Shown one piece after another: positions 28,049-35,210 of a stretch of 35,210 nucleotides of DNA. Both the position numbers and the translations under genes were made by a program. The notes beneath the pieces were generated by a model. The model searched no databases and was not told the DNA's origin. It saw only the letters and a list, made by a program, of their open reading frames with translations. The stretch is from Thermoplasmatota archaeon. GTDB taxonomy: Archaea > Thermoplasmatota > Thermoplasmata > Halarchaeoplasmatales > Halarchaeoplasmataceae. The DNA lies in the NCBI GenBank assembly GCA_018334835.1, contig JAGXLF010000006.1, forward strand, positions 1 through 35,210, given 5' to 3'. Positions within the stretch are counted from its first letter, which is position 1; each line of letters opens with the position of its first letter.

Positions 28049-29272
28049 ATGAAACTGAACTTTTTAGGTGGTGCATCAGAAGTTGGTGCTTTATCGATGG
28101 TGATGCACCAAAATGATGTATCGTTGATATTTGATCACGGTTTGTTACCGGATGATCCTCCTAAATATCCGATGAGGCCACCAATAGTTGATATGGGTTT
28201 CTTGAGTCACTCTCATCTTGATCACTGTGGGATGCTCCCCTCTTTACTCAGACAGAACGATATCCCGATACTTTCCAGTCATCCATCGGTTGAAGTCGCT
28301 GAACTTCTCCTTTACGACAGCTTGAAGATAGCTGATATCGAAGGGTATCCAAAACATTACGAAAAGATAGACATCAAGAACACGAAGGCTGCCTTCGATA
28401 TCGTAGGTTTCAATTCGAAGAGGGATATAGGTGGGATGGAAGTTGAGGTACACTCGGCAGGACATATTCCTGGTTCCAGCATGTTCGAGATCAAGAGTAA
28501 AGAAGATACTCTTTTCACGGGGGACATAAATACCAAGAATACTAGACTTCTCTGGGGTTCACATCCTGTAGAATGTGACAATCTTATAATGGAGACGACC
28601 TATGGAGGAGAGAACCATCCTGAGAGAGAAGAGACCGAAAAGAAATTTTTAGATAAAGTCGATGAGACTCTTGAAAGAGGCGGACAGGTGATAGTGCCCG
28701 TTTTCGCGGTCGGTAGAACTCAGGAGATATTGATGCTGTTGGACGATAGAGATTACGACGTTTGGTACGACGGCATGGGAAGAACGGTCAGCAGGATATA
28801 TCTGAATCATGAAGGATTTTTGCGCTCTCCGAAAAAGCTGAAAAAAGCCCTCTCTAATGCGAATGAGGTCAAATCTCCTTCGACTAGAGAAAGAGCGAAA
28901 GATGGTGAAGTGATAGTCACGACCAGCGGGATGGTCGAAGGAGGTCCTGTATTGGAGTACCTTAGGGAGATACGGACTGATCCGAACAGTTCTATACTAT
29001 TGACGGGATATCAGGTAGAAGGAACGAACGGTGAAAGACTCTTGGAGAACGAGATGATCAGAGATAGTGGAGCGACCCTTCCTGTTGAGTGCGATATCGA
29101 GAGATATGATTTTTCAGCACACGCGGGCCATGAAGAACTGGTCGAATTCGCGAAAGGATGCAATCCAGAGAAAATAGTATTGTGCCACGGAGATAAACGA
29201 GAAGAGGTAGCCGATGACCTTTCGGAATTTGAGATCTATACTCCTCGAGAAGGAGAGGTAATAGAGTTATGA
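28049..29272 (+). CDS. MBL-fold/beta-CASP nuclease (archaeal CPSF/RNase J-like)
   Basis: FLGGASEVGALS, LSHSHLDHCG, HSAGHIPGSSMFEI, FTGDI, VIVPVFAVGRTQEIL, CHGD. Confidence 0.92.
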   Translation: MKLNFLGGASEVGALSMVMHQNDVSLIFDHGLLPDDPPKYPMRPPIVDMGFLSHSHLDHCGMLPSLLRQNDIPILSSHPSVEVAELLLYDSLKIADIEGYPKHYEKIDIKNTKAAFDIVGFNSKRDIGGMEVEVHSAGHIPGSSMFEIKSKEDTLFTGDINTKNTRLLWGSHPVECDNLIMETTYGGENHPEREETEKKFLDKVDETLERGGQVIVPVFAVGRTQEILMLLDDRDYDVWYDGMGRTVSRIYLNHEGFLRSPKKLKKALSNANEVKSPSTRERAKDGEVIVTTSGMVEGGPVLEYLREIRTDPNSSILLTGYQVEGTNGERLLENEMIRDSGATLPVECDIERYDFSAHAGHEELVEFAKGCNPEKIVLCHGDKREEVADDLSEFEIYTPREGEVIEL

Positions 29273-29328
29273 TATTTCTGTGATATTCGATACATAAAAT
29301 ATTTTATAGAGTATTTCTCTTAAACGGC

Positions 29329-30225
29329 ATGGTTATGCGGGAATTGTCCTTGATCAGATTAGTCATAGGAACTTCCTTTTTACTTGTAGCTTCTCTAAAG
29401 GACCTTAAAACTCGTCGAGTGCCAGATGAACTTTGGATAATTATGGGTTCGATCGCCATGGGGATCTTGGGACTTGAATTGCTTTTAATCAGAAAGGTGA
29501 ATTGGCAGTACTTTTTGATCTTTATCCCGATCGTTGTGATCTTTTTAGAAGCGTTTATAGATAGACCTCCCCTCTTTTCCGATGGGAGATTGAATCCGTT
29601 CGTTCTCGGATGGTTGACTCTTCCCCTGATAGTGTTCATATACATGATCAATGTCTTTGGCAGTGATGTTCTATTCTGGTCTTTGACCATGATACTGGCG
29701 GTCATGTTGTTCTCCTTCATCCTCTATTTCTTTTACATACTACACGGAGGGGCGGATGCTAAGGCTGTTATAACGCTCGCTATACTTCTCCCTTTTTATC
29801 CTGAAATCCCTGGACTGACCAATCATGCCGTTTCCCCTGAAGTTGTTTCCAGTATGGAGATCTTTTTCCCGTTCACGCTGATTATACTTCTTAATGCATC
29901 GCTCATTGTTTTGATCTTTCCTGTCGTCAACTTCATCCTGAATATGTATAAGGGGGATTTAGACATACCAAAGATGTTTTTTGGATATAAAAAGAGCGTG
30001 AGTAAGCTCGAAGATTCCTTTGTTTGGCCGATGGAGTATTATGAGGACGGGAGATTGAAAACCGAACTTTTCCCTAGGTCTGGAACAGATGAAAGGATCG
30101 AATCTCTGAAGCAACGAGATATGGAAACTGTTTGGGTGACTCCAAAGATCCCATTCATCCTTCCCATATCCATCGGTTTTATCATGTCATTTATAATAGG
30201 TAACCCGATACTATATCTTATGTGA
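29329..30225 (+). CDS. A24-family prepilin/preflagellin peptidase-like membrane protein
   Basis: SLKDLKTRRVPDELW and HGGADAKAVITLAILLPFYP (conserved Asp motifs), multiple TM segments. Confidence 0.85.
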   Translation: MVMRELSLIRLVIGTSFLLVASLKDLKTRRVPDELWIIMGSIAMGILGLELLLIRKVNWQYFLIFIPIVVIFLEAFIDRPPLFSDGRLNPFVLGWLTLPLIVFIYMINVFGSDVLFWSLTMILAVMLFSFILYFFYILHGGADAKAVITLAILLPFYPEIPGLTNHAVSPEVVSSMEIFFPFTLIILLNASLIVLIFPVVNFILNMYKGDLDIPKMFFGYKKSVSKLEDSFVWPMEYYEDGRLKTELFPRSGTDERIESLKQRDMETVWVTPKIPFILPISIGFIMSFIIGNPILYLM

Positions 30226-30279
30226 ATGAACTTAGTTCGATAGTTATCTCGTTTCTCGGAGGTAGATAATAAAATCTTG

Positions 30280-30295
30280 CGAAAGGTTTAAATAA
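30280..30295 (+). promoter_or_regulatory. Putative BRE/TATA upstream of gar1-tfb
   Basis: CGAAAGGTTTAAATAA; an alternative TATA (CTTATAAAG) lies at about 30312. Confidence 0.4.
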
Positions 30296-30360
30296 CACGT
30301 CCTTACCTACCCTTATAAAGATTCGAAACAGACTATATATGTACATGGAGGGCCAACGGA

Positions 30361-30594
30361 TTGAAGATAGAAGGTAAGATTGAAACAATATCAGATCACG
30401 AAGAGATCATCGCTAGGTTTTTAAAACTCCCTCAAATAGGTGCTTCGGTCTTCGATAATAAAAAGAAATTCATCGGTGAGGTCGGGTGGATATTCGGTCC
30501 CGTTGAAAACCCTTACGTGGAAATAAAACTGAACATAGATTCGAAAAAAAGGCTCACTATGATGAGAGAAAAGATATATGTGGAGGAGATATAG
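30361..30594 (+). CDS. gar1: H/ACA RNP Gar1-like protein
   Basis: LPQIGASVFDNKKKFIGEVGWIFGPVENPYVEIKL; TTG start; directly abuts TFB. Confidence 0.9.
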   Translation: MKIEGKIETISDHEEIIARFLKLPQIGASVFDNKKKFIGEVGWIFGPVENPYVEIKLNIDSKKRLTMMREKIYVEEI

Positions 30595-31548
30595 ATGAAT
30601 GAGGAAATCGAGATAGAAGAGGAAGAAAAGAGTGCCGTGGAAAAAGTCACTGAATGCCCTGAATGCGGCAGTAGACATCTTGCCCAGGATTATGATAGAG
30701 GAGAATTGATCTGTGAAGATTGTGGTCTCGTTATAGATAATCAATACATCGACGAAGGTCCAGAGTGGAGAGCTTTTGACATGAAACAGGAGGAGAAAAG
30801 AGCGAGGACAGGAGCTCCCATGACGGAGATGGTCCACGATAAAGGCCTTTCTACCAGTATCGATTCTTCCAATAAGGATTCTTATGGGCGATCGATCCCT
30901 AGCAAAAAGAAGGCTCAGATATACAGGCTGAGAAAGTGGCAAAGGAGGATCAGAGTTTCGGACGCCACGGAAAGGAACCTTGCTTATGCCCTAACAGAGA
31001 TGGACAGGATGGCGTCGACCATGGGTCTCCCCAAGAATATCAGAGAGACTGCAGCAGTTATATATAGGAAAGCGGTGAAAAAGAACTTGATAAGGGGTAG
31101 GAGTATAAACAGTGTGGTGGCAGCTTCGCTTTATGCCGCCTGTAGAAAGGCTAACGTACCGAGAACACTCGATGAGATAGCGGAAGCGACCTCCTCTGAT
31201 AGGAAGGAAATAGGGAGAACATATAGGTTCCTCAGCCGGGAGCTGATATTAAAATTGAAGCCTACAAAACCTCAAGAATATCTGAGTCGGTTCTGCAGCG
31301 AACTAGACCTAAGCGGAAAGATACAGAAGATGGCAAAAGATATCATCGATCAAGCCGAAGAAAAAGAGCTGATATCAGGAAAAGGTCCGACCGGTCTAGC
31401 CGCCGCTGCGATATACATAGCTTCCATCAATGGCGGAGAAAGAAGAACACAGCGCGAGGTCGCCGATGTCGCTGCGGTCACGGAAGTGACGGTAAGAAAC
31501 AGATACAAGGAATTAGTAGATAAACTCGATATCGATATAGAAGTCTGA
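30595..31548 (+). CDS. tfb: Transcription initiation factor TFB
   Basis: [27 protein letters not shown] zinc ribbon, B-finger region, two cyclin repeats. Confidence 0.98.
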   Translation: MNEEIEIEEEEKSAVEKVTECPECGSRHLAQDYDRGELICEDCGLVIDNQYIDEGPEWRAFDMKQEEKRARTGAPMTEMVHDKGLSTSIDSSNKDSYGRSIPSKKKAQIYRLRKWQRRIRVSDATERNLAYALTEMDRMASTMGLPKNIRETAAVIYRKAVKKNLIRGRSINSVVAASLYAACRKANVPRTLDEIAEATSSDRKEIGRTYRFLSRELILKLKPTKPQEYLSRFCSELDLSGKIQKMAKDIIDQAEEKELISGKGPTGLAAAAIYIASINGGERRTQREVADVAAVTEVTVRNRYKELVDKLDIDIEV

Positions 31549-31568
31549 GTACGATTTTCCAAACCAAA

Positions 31569-31587
31569 TTCTTTTTTTCTTTTTTTT
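31569..31587 (+). terminator. Poly-T tract terminator after tfb
   Basis: ttctttttttctttttttt about 20 nt after the TFB stop; archaeal oligo-T termination signal. Confidence 0.6.
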
Positions 31588-31725
31588 ACATTTTATAGAG
31601 GTTAGAATTTATTACGTTATCTAGAACAGTTAGAGGTTGTTATTATACTTTATTAAGTTTTACCAAAAAACTTTAGTAATGGTACAAAAAGATTATATAG
31701 AATAATCTTGCGTTTGTTTTCCATC

Positions 31726-34700
31726 ATGGAGAAATATATCATGAATACGCCTCGAAGACGGTTGCGTAAAGCCTTTTTTCCTTTGTTGATCTCTACTCTT
31801 CTTGTGGCCTCTGTTTTCTCTTCAGGGATAGTTTTAGCTGAAGAAAATGAAGACAAGATCGAAATCCTCATACACAAGCAAGGGCTAGACTTTGAAAAAT
31901 TGAGTGTCAGACAAGAATTTTCTGTAATAGAAGAATATCATGAATTTGCTTTAGTCGAAACCACCGAAGAAAAGAAACTCACTTTGATGAGAGAAGGACA
32001 TATTATCGAGACTCTAGAAAATAAATATCATGTGGGGTTGCGTTCTTATTCTTTTAATACAGATGAGGGAACACCAAAAATACCTGAAAATCTTAAGATA
32101 GAAAAATATGCTGGCCAGGAAGAAGGTACCTACATAATCCAATTCATCGGTCCGATCAAAACCGAATGGAAAGAAGAACTCAAAGATATGGGAGTGAGTT
32201 TTCATGAATTCAGGCACAGGTACAATTACATAGTGAAGATGGACCCTAGCATCGAGAGAGATGTTGAAGACCTTAATTTTGTAAATTGGGTCGGTATATA
32301 TCAGCCCGCCTACAAGTTCGATCCCGGATTACTCAAAAGGTCGGATCCCGTAAATATAGAAATATCAATATTTGATGGGTCTAGACCGGAAAGTCTAGAA
32401 GGCAAAGAGCTTGGCCTTTCAGAATCTCAGTTCATCCCTGAAAAGGGTCGAATAACAGGTCAGGTAGAATCTGGGGGGATAAAAAGATTAGCTAATCAAC
32501 CTCATGTTCTTTCTATAACTGAGGAAACAGAAGAATACCAACTTTACAACTCAGATGCAACATGGGTAACAGAGACCGATCAACAAAACTATCGAAAAAT
32601 GACTGAAGATGGTATCACAGGAAATGGAGAACTGATCACCGTGATGGATAGCCAATTGTACATGGAAGATGACTGGATCGGAGAAGGTGTACACGAGGCG
32701 TGGGAAGACCCTGACGGCAATTCTGTAGGAGACGATCATCGCAAGGTCCAAGCTTGGTACGTGCCTGGAGATTCCAGTGCAAAACTAGAATACGGTGTTT
32801 ATCACGGCACTCACGTGACAGGTACAGTATTAGGTAACTCTCCTTCGTATGGTGAATACAGTAATAATGATGGTAATGCTCTCGAGGGACGGCTGATTTT
32901 TCAGGATATAGATAATGAAGTGTATGGTCTCAACCTTCCTTCAGATATGTACAATATGGGTTGGGGCGACGCTTACGATAGAGACTCTAGGGTTCATACG
33001 AACAGTTGGGGAGGAGGAGACGGCTACGGCGGTTTAGGTCTTGAGGCTGACGAATTCCTCTGGGATCACAAAGATTTCAATATTCTTTTTGCGATGGCTA
33101 ATTCTGGCCCCGATCCAAACACACTTTCTCAACAGGCTGAAGGGAAAAACGTGATCAGTGTGGGCTCAGTTAAGAATTATCCTTATCAGGAAAGCGTTTC
33201 TTCTTTCAGCAGCAGAGGTTATGCGGACGATGGCAGGATAAAACCAACTGTGATGCACGTGGGTGAGAACGTCGTCTCAGCGAATCGGAGCTATGATGGC
33301 TATCAATCTCTAAGTGGAACGAGTATGGCGACGCCCGGCATCGCAGGCCAAGTTGGTCAGATCAGACAGTACTTCGGAGAAGGTTGGCATATAGGCGGTA
33401 TTCCTAATGAAGGGGAAGGTTTCCAACCGAGCAACGCCCTTGTCAGAGCTACATTAATCAACGGCGCAGTTGAGATAACAGGTGAAGGAGCTTACCACAG
33501 CGATGAGATGTTTCCGAACAAAGACCAAGGGTATGGTAGAAGTAAGCTAGACCGAGTTTTACACCTTGAAGGAGATGAGAGGGAGTTGGAAGTGTTCGAT
33601 TCATTGGATGAAAATGTAACTCTTGATACTGGCGAGAGCTGGAGCATGAACTTTGAAGTCGATGATCCCTCACAAGAACTTGAAGTCGCTTTAGCTTGGA
33701 CAGATCATCCCGGGTCGAGTGGTTCTAATGAGAGCAATCCAGCGATCGTCAACGATCTCGATCTTGAGTTAAATACGCCAAATGGTACAAGATATGTAGG
33801 TAATGCATTTACGGGATATAATCCCGGTTACTCAAAGGGGAATCCAACCAGCAATCCGTGGAACGGACAGCGCGATGGGGAATTTGATGGATTGAACGTG
33901 GAAGAAAACATCCTCTTGATTCCAGATCAGAACGGCGTTGAAGGAGGTACTTACGAGCTGACGGTCAGTGGTCATAACGTTCCCGAAGATACACAACCTT
34001 TTGCTATTGTAATAAGCGGCGGACTCGGTTCGTCTGAAACTTCTAAATCACCTTCCATCGAACTGACAAACCCGAAAGAAGGAGAAACTTGGTATTCTGG
34101 GGGGAAAGAAGACATCACCTGGGAAACTGAAAGGGGCGATGGATCCTTAGAAGATGTCGATCTGGAATACTCTTCAGATGGAGGCGCTTCCTGGTCGTCT
34201 ATAGCTCAAGGTGTTGAGGACGATGGCGTTTACACATGGACTGTACCTGAGATATCTTCTAGTGAAGCGAAAATCCGGGCGACCGTCTACGATAGTAACG
34301 ATCTTAGCGATGAAAACGTTAGTGGTCTGTTCACCATTGAGGAGAAATCTAGTCCACTCAAACCGACTAATCCGGAGCCTAAAGATGGAGCTACGGGCAT
34401 AAATGCTGATGTTAAATTGAGTATTTACGTAGAACATGAAGATGGCGAGGATATGGACGTGTATTTCTATGATGCCTCCGATGATAGCCTGATTGGAAAG
34501 GATGAAGGAATACCTTCAGGTTCACGCTCTTCTGTAGACTGGATAGGACTGGATCATGGAACTATTTACGAATGGTATGCTGAAGCTGATGATGGCAAAT
34601 CAAGTAACGTATCTGGTGTTTGGCAATTCACAACTATAGAAGAGCACATCCTTACGATCGAAACTATAGGTCAAGGTAGTATCGATCCTTCCGAAGGGAG

Positions 34701-35210
34701 TCATAATTATACACATGGTGAAGAGGTTAACTTAACAGCTGTTCCAGATCAAGGTTATGAATTCGATGGATGGACAGGTGACTATACCGGCAGTGAAGAT
34801 AACATCACCATAACTATGGATAGCGACAAGGAGATAACTGCTCACTTTGAAATCAAGACTTATGAACTTACTGTAAATACAGTTGGAGAAGGCTCTGTGG
34901 ATGTAGAACCTGAAAAGATGGAGTATGAACATGGTGAAGAAGTTAACTTAACAGCTGTTCCAGATCAAGGTTATGAATTCGATGGATGGACAGGAGACTA
35001 TACCGGCAGTGAAGATAACATCACCATAACTATGGATAGCGACAAAGAGATAACAGCACAATTTGAAATCAAGACTTATGAACTTACTGTAAATACAGTT
35101 GGAGAAGGCTCTGTGGATGTGGAACCTGAAAAGATGGAGTACGAACATGGTGAAGAGGTTAACTTAACAGCTGTTCCAGATCAAGGTTATGAATTCGATG
35201 GATGGACAGG
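31726..35210 (+). CDS. Secreted S8 subtilisin-like serine protease with C-terminal Ig-like and InlB B-repeat-like domains (incomplete at window end)
   Basis: Manual translation from ATG 31726 (or 31741) gives an open frame to the window end: signal MNTPRRRLRKAFFPLLISTLLVASVFSSGIVLA; GELITVMDSQ (Asp), YHGTHVTGTV (His), LSGTSMATPGIAG (Ser); HGEEVNLTAVPDQGYEFDGWTGDYTGSEDNITITMDSDKEITA repeats. Absent from the ORF track, apparently because it has no stop in the window. Confidence 0.95.
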   Translation, partial: MEKYIMNTPRRRLRKAFFPLLISTLLVASVFSSGIVLAEENEDKIEILIHKQGLDFEKLSVRQEFSVIEEYHEFALVETTEEKKLTLMREGHIIETLENKYHVGLRSYSFNTDEGTPKIPENLKIEKYAGQEEGTYIIQFIGPIKTEWKEELKDMGVSFHEFRHRYNYIVKMDPSIERDVEDLNFVNWVGIYQPAYKFDPGLLKRSDPVNIEISIFDGSRPESLEGKELGLSESQFIPEKGRITGQVESGGIKRLANQPHVLSITEETEEYQLYNSDATWVTETDQQNYRKMTEDGITGNGELITVMDSQLYMEDDWIGEGVHEAWEDPDGNSVGDDHRKVQAWYVPGDSSAKLEYGVYHGTHVTGTVLGNSPSYGEYSNNDGNALEGRLIFQDIDNEVYGLNLPSDMYNMGWGDAYDRDSRVHTNSWGGGDGYGGLGLEADEFLWDHKDFNILFAMANSGPDPNTLSQQAEGKNVISVGSVKNYPYQESVSSFSSRGYADDGRIKPTVMHVGENVVSANRSYDGYQSLSGTSMATPGIAGQVGQIRQYFGEGWHIGGIPNEGEGFQPSNALVRATLINGAVEITGEGAYHSDEMFPNKDQGYGRSKLDRVLHLEGDERELEVFDSLDENVTLDTGESWSMNFEVDDPSQELEVALAWTDHPGSSGSNESNPAIVNDLDLELNTPNGTRYVGNAFTGYNPGYSKGNPTSNPWNGQRDGEFDGLNVEENILLIPDQNGVEGGTYELTVSGHNVPEDTQPFAIVISGGLGSSETSKSPSIELTNPKEGETWYSGGKEDITWETERGDGSLEDVDLEYSSDGGASWSSIAQGVEDDGVYTWTVPEISSSEAKIRATVYDSNDLSDENVSGLFTIEEKSSPLKPTNPEPKDGATGINADVKLSIYVEHEDGEDMDVYFYDASDDSLIGKDEGIPSGSRSSVDWIGLDHGTIYEWYAEADDGKSSNVSGVWQFTTIEEHILTIETIGQGSIDPSEGSHNYTHGEEVNLTAVPDQGYEFDGWTGDYTGSEDNITITMDSDKEITAHFEIKTYELTVNTVGEGSVDVEPEKMEYEHGEEVNLTAVPDQGYEFDGWTGDYTGSEDNITITMDSDKEITAQFEIKTYELTVNTVGEGSVDVEPEKMEYEHGEEVNLTAVPDQGYEFDGWT
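34645..35210 (+). repeat. Tandem 216-bp (72-aa) repeats in the subtilase C-terminus
   Basis: Copies start at 34861 and 35077 (exact 216-bp offset, few substitutions), preceded by a more divergent copy at about 34645. Confidence 0.9.

Overview
Archaeal (euryarchaeal, probably Thermoplasmatota-like) chromosomal segment, about 43% GC by eye, with acidic proteins. Housekeeping genes: Alba, EF-1alpha, ribosomal protein S10, tRNA-Ala(TGC), DNA polymerase II small subunit (DP1), Gar1-like protein, TFB, and a thiE/thiL cluster. Peptidases and hydrolases: prolyl oligopeptidase, M1-like metallopeptidase, S8 subtilase, A24 prepilin-type peptidase, MBL-fold enzymes and a beta-CASP nuclease. The most notable gene is a heliorhodopsin at 25658-26428, with the RWIEYSFSSSLM and SLVAKSALAWQVF signatures. 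It lies downstream of a NodU-type carbamoyltransferase and convergent with DP1. Other items worth a second look: a tRNA-Ala gene with partial copies of both of its ends outside the gene, embedded in a cluster of short hairpins; a highly structured non-coding region at 1-420; an HTH-ATPase-TPR (STAND-like) protein heading an apparent operon with thiamine genes; a triple-repeat membrane protein; a propeller protein with a very recent internal duplication; and a large subtilase, open at the window edge and missing from the supplied ORF track, with near-identical 216-bp tandem repeats. No CRISPR array, rRNA or intact transposase gene was recognised.
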